From Isoetes taiwanensis (taxonomy: Eukaryota; Streptophyta; Lycopodiopsida; Isoetales; Isoetaceae): a stretch of 64,000 bases of DNA. The translations under genes and the position numbers were made by a program. The notes below the pieces were generated by a model. The model searched no databases and was not told the DNA's origin. It worked only from the letters and a program-made list of their open reading frames with translations. Location: contig JAJEKV010000162.1 in NCBI GenBank assembly GCA_021234155.1, positions 713,449-777,448 on the forward strand, read 5' to 3'. Below are positions 42,382 to 53,059 of this stretch, in pieces; within the stretch, counting starts at the first letter, position 1; every line of letters begins with the position of its first letter.

Positions 42382-42546
42382 CTTGAAATAAAATCAGCTG
42401 AAGCTAAGTCTATATACAGTAATAGATTAAAAGTGATGCTTAATATTTCAGGATATGCACTACTCCTAGATTTATCTTTGCCTGACTATCAGGGTTACCA
42501 GTTATGCATTATGCCCTAAGGAAGACTATGAAGAAAGAGAATTTAC

Positions 42547-42633
42547 CTTTCGAAGCCAGTCAAGAATAGTGCGGTCTTGCAAGAGTTGGCGAATTCCAGG
42601 ACCTCCTGGGACTAGGACAATTTCTTCCCAAAC
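42547..42633 (-). pseudogene. DJ-1/PfpI, preceding exon
   Basis: An 87-nt phase-0 minus-strand exon encodes VWEEIVLVPGGPGIRQLLQ then RTILDWLRK: the beta-strand with VPGG that precedes the nucleophile exon in the DJ-1/PfpI fold. It joins in frame to 42220-42381 over a 165-bp intron, so the two belong to one gene. Confidence 0.8.
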
Positions 42634-42639
42634 CTAGCT

Positions 42640-43218
42640 TTTCCCTGTTTAGTATCAGACCTCTGCAACACCTAAGCTGTAACTGTAACTGCAGAATCTC
42701 AAGGGCTACAGAACACCTACACCTGCATGTATACATAAATGAACCACAAAATCCTTACAAGCACCTACCATAAATCACTACAAGCACTTCATCAAACGCT
42801 GAAAATTACCAACTTCGGAATCGAACCCAACTGTTTGCCATATTGGTCTTTCCTTTTTTTTTTTTTCAACTTTATTGTTCACAAACAAGCCTGAGACTAC
42901 GAGGAGGGATACAATCTTTACATTTAATTGAGAGTTCTCTCCTGAAACCGACCTTTTTATTGTCTATAAAAAACTGAAATTCAGATAGCTCATGTAAACA
43001 TTCCAACAATTTTCTACATTCCATGAGCGTCCACTCCTCTTCAACGTCTAGAAACGTTTATGTCCAATTGGATTGTGGGCGTCCTCAAGCAATGCTCCTC
43101 CACTGGTTTCCAAGACCAAGTACCATTCTCATATACTCGTTTTTTCCTTTGTACAAAAAAATTGCAGTATAGAGTTTGCTTTGGAATCCTGTACCTTCAA
43201 GACAACAAAAGACAATCA
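42640..43218. other. No recognised gene
   Basis: Includes a TTTTTTTTTTTC run near 42857. Possibly the 3' region of the minus-strand gene at 43219-44092. Confidence 0.35.
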
Positions 43219-44092
43219 TCACAAGCTGCAAAATGATGTAATTGTAAACATGGACAAAAAATACCTAAATACAAGGCTGCTTATGTCGATGGAGCATTCT
43301 GTGAGCTGCCCACCTGTTTCATGAAGCTTTGCTTTCCAGTCGCCAAAGAAAATAGTTTCAAGCAATGGACCATCGTATGTTTGAGGAGCAGTTCTGAAGG
43401 TTTGTACATCTTTAAAAAAAAATGCAAATGCATTTATTGGCAGAAACACCTTCACTCCGCATCTAACTCCACCTCTCTCCGTCAACATTCGTCCAATTTC
43501 CTTTGCTAAAAAATAACGATATGCTGTCAAAATTTGCATATCATTGAATGTTCTTGACAAAACAGTAAGATTTGGAGCATCCATTAATGTGAGTTTGCCC
43601 ATCCTCCCTTCTGCCTTCGTGTAATGATATTTATGAAACCAAATTCCATTACTTCTAAGGATTTGCACAGACAAAGGAAACAACAACTGACCAATACTAT
43701 AATGGTGTTCAAACCTCCAATATGTTGCTTATGCTTTGAGCTGGAACTTTGTCTTTGAAATCAGAAGAGCAAATACAATTGGCATCCAACTTAGGAAATC
43801 CTGGGGTTTTAGCAATTTCTTCCTTGAGCATGTCACGTGGACTATAAGCATGTGCAACTAGAATCTCATCCACAACTTTACCTCCTTGACTGATCACGAA
43901 GCCGAGCACTTTTGCTTTCCAATGCGAAGATAAATCATCCAGCCTTGTTCTTTTAACAGAATGGTGGCCAGATTGTCTAGGTTTCATTGTGACCCAAGAT
44001 CCTACAGAGACGTGCATGTTAACCCAATTGCCATCTTCATCCTTGTTATTTCTCAAAACAACCTTGCTGATTTCAGATCGATAAGTACTCAT
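43219..44092 (-). pseudogene. Unrecognised minus-strand gene with a possible BAH-like segment, frameshifted
   Basis: ATG at 44092 after an acceptor-like GATGCAG. The frame runs 126 codons to a stop at 43709-43711 and resumes in another frame from about 43740 down to 43219. The first part has VSVGSWVTMKPR, SHWKAKVLGF, VVDEILVAHAYSPRDML and DFKDKVPAQSI, whose order loosely resembles a BAH domain. The second part reads WRFEHHYSIGQLLFPLS, GIWFHKYHY and GVKVFLPINAFAFFF. A single-base indel near 43735 would reconcile them. Composition is clearly coding-like. The family is not recognised with confidence, and a transposon-associated protein is possible. Confidence 0.4.
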
Positions 44093-44680
44093 GGCCTGCA
44101 TCAAAAAGAGATGAGAAATTTTGTAAGTACCAGCACAAAATCGATCACCAAATTGATCAAGCCCAGACAATAAAAAGAAAAACAATTATACCGTGCTTCA
44201 ATTGTAAGGAGATGGCGCTTGAATGCAGAGGAGATGGCACGGTTTAGTTTGAGGGAAGCGATTTCCAGTTGGAGGGAAGGCAAAGAAAATTAAAAATAAA
44301 ACTCAATAGTTCTTTCGACTTCCCTCTAATTTTTTTTGTTCGGTGGGTTCCCATTTTCAACTTCCTATTTCAACTTCCTATAATTGTGGATCTCACCCTT
44401 AGAATGTGGAGAGAGATTATTTAGCTCATTAATGTTTTTGGTCATTAATGCTCTCATTAATACATTTGTCATTAATGCTAGGCTAGAGTACAAACAGGAT
44501 GCCAGCTATGAATCCATTGCCACATAATATCGGGATTAAGCTCAAAGAGCTTCTCTCCTATTGGCCAATAGGTTTTGCTGACGTGTTTTTTTTTTTTTCT
44601 CGAAATGGGACATTTTGTGATCTCATCTGGCCTCTAATGTTTAATATATTGATGACACAGTTCTTCAAAAAAAAAAAAAA
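44093..44680. other. Upstream flank, with a minus-strand LINE tail
   Basis: 44588-44640 read on the minus strand ends ...CATTAGAGGCCAGATGAGAT and then GAGAAAAAAAAAAAA, like a LINE 3' end with poly(A). An A-run also borders repeat copy B at 44664-44680. Confidence 0.45.
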
Positions 44681-46235
44681 TTCTCGAACTTTTTTTTCCG
44701 TTTCCTCATCTATTCTACTAATTCTTGGTTTCCTTCCTCCAAGAGCCCACAATTGCCTACATGTCATAATCATTCATCTTCTTTTGACATCAATCAAACC
44801 TAATATTTCCTATTTGTAACCCTAATATTTTCGATGCCAACCCCCTTTTGTTTGAGGCCTCCATCCTTTCCTACAACCATAGAGAGTGGAGAATGTTTAG
44901 TTGCTAATTTGCGTTTGCTATTTAAGCTGTTCACATCTTGAAGTCTTTTAGTCAGATTTGTGAAAGTATACACCTGACAACTACCTCTTTTAGATTTCCA
45001 TATACTGGTTCAAAGAATGGTTGAAGCTCTGGATACTCCAACAATTTTGTTGCTATTACACTCCTTTGTTCAAGATACAAGGTTTTAGACTTAGATTAGA
45101 TACATTGTGCAACCTTAGCAACCTTCTTCATGTCATGATCTCTTTTGTTGGGTTATCAAATGTGCAAGTGGATTCAGATGGATCTTTTCAAACCTTGATA
45201 TCGGCATTCTCATCTTCCCCTAATACTGCTACCATCCTTGCAATTTGGAAAAAGAGGAAGAAAACACAATTGAGGTTCCAAAAAGAAGCGTAATCTAAAA
45301 TCATTGATAGCTTGAAAATGTACATTACACTACAGGCCTACTGAAGAGTAGGAAGAGAGCTGCATAGATTTTCTTTACAGAATTTCATGAGAGGCAAAGC
45401 TGCACGAAATTTCATGCGAGAGAAAATTTTCCATGATTGAGAATTTTTTATAATTAGATTTTTCCCCCTATATTCAAGTTTACCCAATCCAAACACCTAA
45501 CTCACTCTTGGTGACATGGCAATTCAAAATTTATGACTCGTTCAAAAGAATGCACTCTAAACTCATGCATTTTCTTCATGAATTAAGAAGGAATTTGAAA
45601 CATCCTTTCACGCTTCTACTCTCCATTGAAGTGCTAAGGGAAGAAGTCTTGCTTCAACTAGAAGCATTTCATAAGGCCTATGAACCTTGACTCTCCTGAA
45701 GTAGGAAATGTTTTTGCACTTGTTCCCTCTGTTAGTTCAAGTGCCCAAGCATGACATCCGTAGAGAATTACTAGTTTCACCATCACCCAAGATATGGTTT
45801 TGTAAATCCCACTGCTAAATATCACTATTTTTGCAAATGTTTATCATCCCAAAAGGGGGGGTGATAAGGCGGCAAAACAGGCTTGGCTTTGGTTGGTTGG
45901 TGAAGAGCATATTTAAAGGACCCTTTCTGTGCTTGCCAAGTAAATGTTAATGTGGGCGGCCACAGATAATTTCAAACATGCTTGCATTTATATCAAGTTT
46001 CACTTCCTTTCTCTTTGAGTAGATCTGAATCATCAGCTTCTCATCTTACCTCTCCAAATTCATCATCTAGCATAGGCGTGGGCATTTTGCAGATGCAAAT
46101 AAAATGGCACGCAAAGCTGCCAAATGCCATTGCCGACCAAATCAGAGGCTATGGCGTATATAAAGTCTCTAACAAGTGCGTCTCGGATGAAAGCATTTTA
46201 TATCTAATAAAATTGAAGCCGGAGTTATGTCCAAG
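44681..46235 (+). repeat. Dispersed repeat copy B (uninterrupted)
   Basis: Continuous counterpart of copy A (20806-24290). It preserves the empty Helitron target AATTAGA|TTTTTCCCCC at 45458/45459. Confidence 0.9.
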
Positions 46236-46311
46236 ATTTGGTATTTCATAGCATTTTCAGCGTTGTTTGAAGCAAAAGAATTTTGGTTTGTATACTGAGT
46301 GGAAAGAACCA

Positions 46312-47013
46312 ATGGGAAAGGCATATCTCAGATCTATCTTTAATTTGTGGCACTTCAAAGCTAAGAAGCATGCCAATACAGCGCCGGCAACAGAAAGCGG
46401 CCCTGCTGATTTTGCAAATAATACAGAAATGGGATCTTGTAAAGAAGGCGATTCAAAAGATAAAAGGATCCAGTGCTTAAATGACAAAATTCTCGTTAAT
46501 GCTTATAAGCATTTGGAAGAGGCATCTAATTTTGTTAGTTCAGATAATAGAAGCATATGGGATAATGAATTGTCTTCAATGTCGAGCTACACAATGGAAG
46601 CAATTTGTGGAGAAAAAGCAGATGCAGATTGTGATTACTCAGAGGCATTACCCTTAGGATCTGAAAATTTGGATGACCAACAAAGGGACTGCTTGGAATT
46701 CAGGAACCGCCGGAGCGATTTTGCGAGAAAGAGGCGCCCTTCTAATCACATTGGTAGTTTTTCTGCTTGCTTGCCTCCTGATATTCAAGGAAGTGCTGCC
46801 GATAGCATTCCCCTGGTAAAATACTCATTTGATCCTTACCAAGATTTTAGGGATTCCATAAGGGAAATGATTGTAGAAAAGGAAATGCATAGCTGGAAAG
46901 ATTTGGAAGAACTTCTCTACTGTTATCTCAGTCTAAATTCTCCAGAACATCATGACATAATCAGGCAAGCCTTCTCTGACATCTGGAAGGAACTTCTTAT
47001 TTGTTTCATATAA
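46312..47013 (+). CDS. OVATE family protein (OFP), 233 aa
   Basis: The ATG at 46312 opens a single frame ending at TAA 47011-47013. The frame is open upstream to 46261, where TTTTCAG could be an acceptor, so a longer first-exon form is possible, but MGKAYLRSIFNLW resembles usual OFP starts. The C-terminal OVATE domain is clear: SFDPYQDFRDSIREMI, KDLEELLYCYLSLN and HHDIIRQAFSDIWKEL (about residues 170-230). A basic patch, DFARKRRPS, lies just before it. OFPs are plant-specific repressors that bind KNOX/BELL homeodomain and TRM proteins and affect organ shape. No lesion is seen, so this is the best candidate for a living host gene in the window. Confidence 0.88.
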   Translation: MGKAYLRSIFNLWHFKAKKHANTAPATESGPADFANNTEMGSCKEGDSKDKRIQCLNDKILVNAYKHLEEASNFVSSDNRSIWDNELSSMSSYTMEAICGEKADADCDYSEALPLGSENLDDQQRDCLEFRNRRSDFARKRRPSNHIGSFSACLPPDIQGSAADSIPLVKYSFDPYQDFRDSIREMIVEKEMHSWKDLEELLYCYLSLNSPEHHDIIRQAFSDIWKELLICFI

Positions 47014-47019
47014 ATCTGA

Positions 47020-47655
47020 AAATTTTTGAATGTGTAGTGTAAAAGTTCGTGGCTTCAAGACATTGATTATCCGAGCATGAAGCTCTCTACTTTTATCATC
47101 AAAATGAAAAATGAAAACATCTCAACTGGTATTGGTTTTAGAATATGATTCTTGAACGTACAAAGGATTGGTTTCTGAACCTGAGAATAGTTTAGCTTAA
47201 AGTTAGTTTGAGTACCGGGATCTTATTCTGATGAGCAATTTTTCTTGTCTGTAAAGGGAAAACAAGGCCCACCATGCATGTGAAGCGACCAACCATTCAC
47301 ATGCAATGCCCTTTTTGCTACAAAGAAGATATTATGGCTAAGATTGAGGTTAAATGGAGTCTAAACTCTGTTAAGCCAAGGCACAAACATCTGAACATTC
47401 TTTCCATTCTGGCTGCCTGCTAACCTGCAAATACAGCAGAGCAGAGCAACTTGATCTGTGGTTCTTAATGCCATTCTGTTCAAAATATTTTGGTGCGTAA
47501 CAAGTTGAAAGTGGAGAAACGAAAACAGAGCAAGGCCAGATGTGAGTAGTGGAACTGAAAATAAGATGCATAGCCATAGTGATTGTCCATGCAAAAAAAA
47601 GGAGGGATAGAGATCTGCTGAGTTTGAAATGTGTAGCAGACTATAAAATGGCAAC
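47020..47655. other. 3' flank of the OFP gene; no confident gene
   Basis: A minus-strand open frame at 47361-47657 has a hydrophobic segment (LWLCILFSVPLLTSGLALF), but no domain or clear splice structure is recognised. Confidence 0.35.
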
Positions 47656-47659
47656 AATC

Positions 47660-47955
47660 ATGTGCAAGCTTACAGACCACCATAAGTAAAAGAATTGATG
47701 GTAAGGCAGTCTTAGTGTCGGAAGCATATGGAAGTTCACGCAATGTGGATGCTGCATTAAAGACTGGTGAGTAGAATTTTACAAGAAATCTTGAAGAAAA
47801 TCTTCACCACACGCTCTACCGTAACTTGCTTCTCCTTGTACTTGAAAGAAAAAAAGTTAGGAATAGAAGGTGCAGAGACCTGTGATATGAATATCACATC
47901 AACATTTGACTTTGTGCTCCTGTACTTTGGAGGCTCTGCACTGCAGCATAACATA
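47660..47955 (-). pseudogene. Unrecognised minus-strand exon-like segments
   Basis: Two coding-like stretches on the minus strand: PPKYRSTKSNVDVIFIS ... EKQVTVERVVKIFFKI (47955-47765) and STLRELPYASDTKTALPSIL (47750-47665). No family assignment; stops and unclear splice sites suggest a fragment. Confidence 0.25.
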
Positions 47956-48661
47956 TGAAGAATAACAAAATCATATCATGCTTTCTTCCTTGCCATAGCT
48001 ACTCTATAGTCTACCTTGCTTCCATGTTTCAAGCTACCACTCACTGTCTCCATCCTCTTGTCACTTTCACATTTGGAGTCTCGAGTGTAGAAAATATTTG
48101 TTTTCGCAGCCAAAATCCTTTTTCCAGTCTTCCTCTTTTCCTTCATTAATTTCTTCATTCATTGCTGCATTACTGCTTGTTCCTTTTGGTTTGCTTCCAC
48201 ATTTTTTGCCTTCCATTTTGCTTTCATCCATATCAAAGACAACGGCCAGGATAAGTTGATTATGGAATCTCTATCATGAAGATGCCTTTGCTTTCAAACT
48301 TTGGATTTGTGCAGCAGGATCATACTTATGGATTCAAATTTTGTAACAAAGCATGTTGTTTAGGCAACCTGCTATTTAAAACTCGTTCCTCCGGGGGAAA
48401 CCCATGTGACTCCTGCATAAAGATTGCTTACTTTACTTTTCAGGGAGTGGTAACTTTGATAAATAGCTTTAAAGTTATGCCACCGTAGACTCAAAATTCA
48501 AGCATTAAACAATTCCTTTAGCTTAATCCACTCTTTGTAATGATGTTCACAAAGATGCATAAAAAATCTTATCCTGGTTACCATATTTATTGCACACTTG
48601 TTCACTTGATGTAATGGGCACTACATATTGACAAAAAAAATGGAACAATTATAATAAACAA

Positions 48662-49073
48662 CTAGTAAACGTGTGCCCGGCGTTGCCGGGCTAACGTCCT
48701 TACGTGTGTTTTTACTCAGCCTTTTACGTCCATATGTGCAACTTCGACAATAACACATTGATATTGGCAAGAATTGACATTATTTACTTTTGTAATAATT
48801 TTTATTATTAAAATAGTCTAATGACAGTATGAATGTATTAACTTTGCGTTTATGGATTTCAGTAGAGAAAACAATGCTTGTTTTGGTCTTGTCTTAGCCC
48901 ATAATTTCATTTGGCCTCATATCAAATCAGTAGAGCTATGGAAAGTTAACATGCATATCTTTAAGGTCCATCTTTTTTTCCATTTGAATTCATTTCTTTC
49001 CAATCCTACTGGTATGTTAGGATATGACCAAAAAAGAAAACAACTTGATAAGGTTGCTTCTGTGTATATAAGA
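48662..49073 (-). mobile_element. Small Helitron-like element, 5' end provisional
   Basis: The 3' end is certain in form: hairpin GCCCGGC-AAC-GCCGGGC and CTAG on the minus strand, preceded by host A at 48661. The 5' end is taken as the minus-strand TCTTATATACACAG at 49073, followed by T, which shares only TCTTATAT with the other copies. If this is wrong, the element extends further right. Confidence 0.45.
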
Positions 49074-49579
49074 TGTATAAGTTAAAATCCAATTCTCAGT
49101 GTACTTCAGTATTATCTTATCTGGAGATTCACTTGTTTTCTCTTTTTCCATAGCAATAAACGTGGCTTAGCATTTCTAAAGTCATATTGTGTGCCTTATA
49201 GTCTAGAAGTTGGGTACGCAATATCTTGATGTAGCCATTACAATTGCAGCGTAGTTCTATTTGTTCCAATAGGGTGGATTCACGCTATAGTGGATCAGTT
49301 TTGGTGTCCCCCATGTCCCCCCCCAAATAGCTTAAAAGTATAGCTTGTATTTGTGGTTTAAGAAATGCATTTGTGGTTTGAGAATTTGTATAACATTGAT
49401 TACGTTGATGCCTTTTCCAGTAACCGATGAGTAATTCTAATAATAACCAACCACTTCATTAATGCTGGAGGGAATTTTTTCAAATGCTCAAACGGTGGAA
49501 ACGTAGAGGGAGTTTGTTCCTCATTCTTTTGCTCAGTATTATTTTGGTAAGTCTACGATTAGGAAGCACATTTCAAAAA

Positions 49580-50139
49580 ATGGAGGAGAAAGATGTATTC
49601 TTAGATATGGCAGATGAAGAAATCCGAACATCCGAATGAAGATCCATTTGTTAGAGTGAGTTTGAGATCATTGTTGAAAGAAATTCAATGCTGGGAAGTT
49701 TTAGATTGTGGTTTAGAACATGCAACTATTTCTAGTGTCAATCTTGAGAATGCGGATGATATATCAATCGGTCATGATCCTAGTATTGTGGACAATACTA
49801 TAAAGAATATCAAGAAGAGAAAAAAGAGAGATACGAGAGCAAGAACGTCCAAGAAACAAAGACAGAGAAAAAAGACAAAAAGAAGCTAATGAGGCATTGG
49901 TGAAGATTGGAGGTCAAGATGGGTTGGATAAAAGTGGTGCAACAAAAAGGAGAGTAGTGTTAAACACCGCCAATTCATTCTTGAGGCAAACAAAAACAAT
50001 GAATCTCCGGATTAAACGAGAAATATTGATTGATGTACTAGAACATAAAGCTATGGAAGAGATAGTTGGGGATCTCTTGAAGAATCTGGAAGCAAAAACA
50101 ACCATAATAGATAATATCGAGATTCAATCCATATCATGA
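49580..50139 (+). pseudogene. Transposon protein, N-terminal coding fragments
   Basis: A frame with DPFVRVSLRSLLKEIQ, then a Lys/Arg-rich stretch (49818-49880), then DGLDKSGATKRRVVLNTANS and DVLEHKAMEEIVGDLL to 50139. A frame change near 49830 splits it. It lies about 0.9 kb upstream of the SDG/HGKG-type transposase fragments on the same strand and may be the N-terminus of the same broken gene. Confidence 0.45.
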
Positions 50140-50599
50140 AGCAATCAACTAGTCTAGATTGTATGGTCGCTAAAAATCTTGTTTAGCAATGGCAATAGGC
50201 AATGAACGTAAAAAAGCGACTCTGTAAAAATGGGAAAAGTTCTTGATGTTCATCCAAGAAATTTGATCTAGCGCAAAGAGAGACAAATTTGAGATAAATT
50301 GCAATTCGGGAAAATGGGTGTACTATAGAAGGGGAAGAAGATGTGATTCCATTTACTGATTCTCATCATTGCTCTTGTACGTGATTTTTGGATTTCTAAT
50401 ACTAGGGTCTCTCCAAACACAAAGGATGTGAAATCTAGGAGACTTGAAAGAAATATCGAGAAGAGCATGCTACACATTACTTAGAGCAAAGCCAAGTTAG
50501 TTACTACTCTATTATCTATCTACTCTTTCAAGCTTGATTTGATCACGGTTTTCTCGGATCCTCTATAAATGCATTATAGATTGTGTATTGTAGATAGTA

Positions 50600-50960
50600 T
50601 ATTATAGTTTTAGATCCAAGATAGATTGCATTATGGTTGGAATAGATTGTGGTTTTGGATTACATTGTGGTTAGATTAAACCGTGGTTCAAGTCATATTG
50701 TGATTCGTTGCATTGTGGTTTAAACTTGGTTGTGGTTGTAGATTACATTGTGGTTCTAGATTATGGTTTTGATTAGATTGTGGTTTTGGATTGGAATGTG
50801 GTTTTGGTTTCAATTTTCTTGTGATTGTGGTTGTGGATTATATTGTGGGTCTAGATTATGGTTTGATGGATTGTGGTTTTAGGTTAGATTGTGATTTTAA
50901 GGTTTCTAATGGATATTGTTTTATTTTGTGGTTTGGAATTTCATTATTATAGTTTGAGGT
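50600..50960. repeat. Degenerate (TTGTGGTTTTGGATTAGA)n array
   Basis: About 15-20 imperfect copies of ATTGTGGTT(T/C)TRGATTA in 360 bp, between the two coding parts of the transposon relic. Confidence 0.8.
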
Positions 50961-51049
50961 TCATGTTTGCGGTTTGGGGTTTTGAGATTGATAATCAACT
51001 ATTGTTTTGTTCTTAGATGCAACTCTATAAAGCTTTCAAAGCAAAACAT

Positions 51050-52830
51050 CCAAATGTCAAAGTTGGAGCTTCACTTTTCAAAATTTGAAGCCGTGGTTTG
51101 TAGTGAAGCTAGCGAGTATAACACTTGTTGTTGCATACATCATGTCGTTACAAATGTTTCTTTGGATGGTTTAACTAAATTCAGAAGAAGCACTCAAGTC
51201 ATGTACTTGTGAGTGCAAGATTTTTACGAACATCAGTGATCTTTGGAAATGTATTGTTTGCGAGAAGGGTGAGATTGATGAATTCTATAGTAAGGATTGT
51301 CTTGACGGTACTTGTAGTGAGTGTGGGATAAAGAAGTTTGAAATCTGCCCCAAGGAATTAGAGAGTGAGGAGGTTGTGAAATGGGAGTACATCGACTATG
51401 AACATGGAGGTGTGGATAAACGTGGAGAGCCTAAGAAAGTTTTGAAACACCAATACAAAGAGACCATACCGGCCGGTGCTAATAAGCAAACTCAAAGACA
51501 AAGTTGGAAAAATTTCCCTCCACAATTTCAAATACAAATGGCAAGATAAACAGGTTTAGCGGAAATGCTCGATAATCTCCCTTCAGATGTCATAGTGTCA
51601 GTGGTAGATTTTGCGAAAATTACACATTGAAAGAGAGAACACAGGTGCAATCTCAATACTGGACAAGCGTGCAGGTGACCATTCTTGTCCACATTACTTA
51701 TCATGTGGCTAAGAATGGTGAAGTAGTAAAAGAAACACATTATTATATATCAGATGACCGCAAACATGATACCTTATTCGTGCAGCATTGCTTTAATATG
51801 CACTTCAATTATATGGAAGAGCAAGGACCCAAAACCACGTAGGCACCGGGTTTTTTCTGATGGTGCTGCATCGCAATTCAAAGCTGCAAGGCCATTTTAT
51901 TTTATTGCTAGATACTCTTATCAGACTCTAATTCATATGATGTGGAATTACTTTGGTTCAAACCACGGAAAGGGAGAACATGATGGCAAGGTCTCTTGAA
52001 TTAAAGAGATGGATCGAATGGTCCAACTCCTATATCCCCGATACTAAGATAGAGAATGCACATGATATTGTGGAGGCTGCCAAGGAGTTATTTTTAAAGT
52101 ACGGTTTCTTCTAAAGAGGAACCAAAACAAAAAAGAAAGATATTAAAAGATTTTTTTGGGAAGTTAAAGCGGGAGAGAAGTCGATAGGCGTAAGGAATGG
52201 GGAGCACATACGGTGAAGGATACTCAAAAATTCATAGTGTACGCCAAGATTCAAATTTGGGATCAACAACTCAATTACAAAGGTTCAAGATTCTCATGCT
52301 TTTGTAGTTTTTGTTTAGATGAACATTGGGATAGATGCTTGAATACGGATATGTGAATAAGTGGGAACTGGTGGAAATTGAACCTGCTTCTTCATCTACT
52401 TGTGATGCAATTGAGGTTAGAAAGTCACAAAGGCCCTTATATTCAGGTGTTAATATTGTCGACCGGCCGATGTGGAGATTACTTTAGTGGCGGGCAAAGA
52501 CTAAAAACAACCCCTAAGGGGATGACTTTTGGTTGCTTGCATGTACAAGGGAGAAGTATGTAGTGGAAAAAAGACTTCAAAGATAATGGAACGTGGTTCT
52601 TAAAAGGTGAAAGTATATTAGAAGGAACTTACTTCAAAAAAATTCCAAGTTCAAAGAGAGGTTATGAATTATGTTCTCAAGAAGGAGCTGCAAAGGTTTA
52701 CTCTACACAAGTATGTGGTGTTAGAATTCCACTAATGAAAGGAAATTATGCTATCAAAGGACATCCTGTATTTCACCTTCTAGATCCTAAGGATGAAGAA
52801 ATGGATCGAGCCAACTTACCACCGTGTTGT
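51050..52830 (+). pseudogene. Transposase-like protein with SDG...HGKG..DG core, broken
   Basis: Ordered blocks: Cys-rich segment (CCCIHHVV at 51131; CECKIFTNISDLWKC, CSECGIKKFEICP from 51208-51345), then WEYIDYEHGG, NFPPQFQIQ, VVDFAKNYT (51604), QSQYWTSVQVTILVHI (51648), HYYISDDRKHDT, RVFSDGAASQFKAAR (51848), WNYFGSNHGKGEHDG (51943), and a C-terminal WKDF/LEGTYFKKI part (52560-52640). The D (VVDF), D (FSDG) and D (EHDG) spacing suggests an RNase H-like DDE/DDD core. Proteins with this SDG-QFK-HGKG-DG pattern occur in many eukaryotic repeat families; I cannot name the superfamily. Multiple frame changes and stops (e.g. 51547, 51839). Confidence 0.6.
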
Positions 52831-52946
52831 CAGATGATGATGATGATGATGGTGATGGTGATGGTGATGGTGATGGTGATGGTGATGGTGATGGTGATGG
52901 TGATGGTGATGGTGATGCTGATGGTGATGGTGATGGTGATAGTGAG
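52831..52946. repeat. Microsatellite (GATGGT)n
   Basis: About 18 near-perfect GGTGAT hexamers preceded by (GAT)n. It explains the Met-Val and poly-His frames on the two strands. A second short (GAT)n lies at 53043-53060. Confidence 0.95.
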
Positions 52947-53059
52947 TGAACACTTGTTGTTGTGAGCAGATGATGATGATGAAACGGATCAAAGCCATCC
53001 GGTTGTCGTGATGATGATTTTCATGTATTGATGTTTTAATAGATAATGATGATGATGAT

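Noticed and set aside
37119-44640. Inverted pair CATTAGAGGCCA... as TIRs of a 7.5-kb gene-carrying transposon
   Set aside because: Both sides look like LINE 3' ends in opposite orientation (one beside a poly(A)-like run), and no target duplication flanks them.
52735-52998. Met-Val and poly-His open frames
   Set aside because: Products of the (GATGGT)n microsatellite read on each strand.
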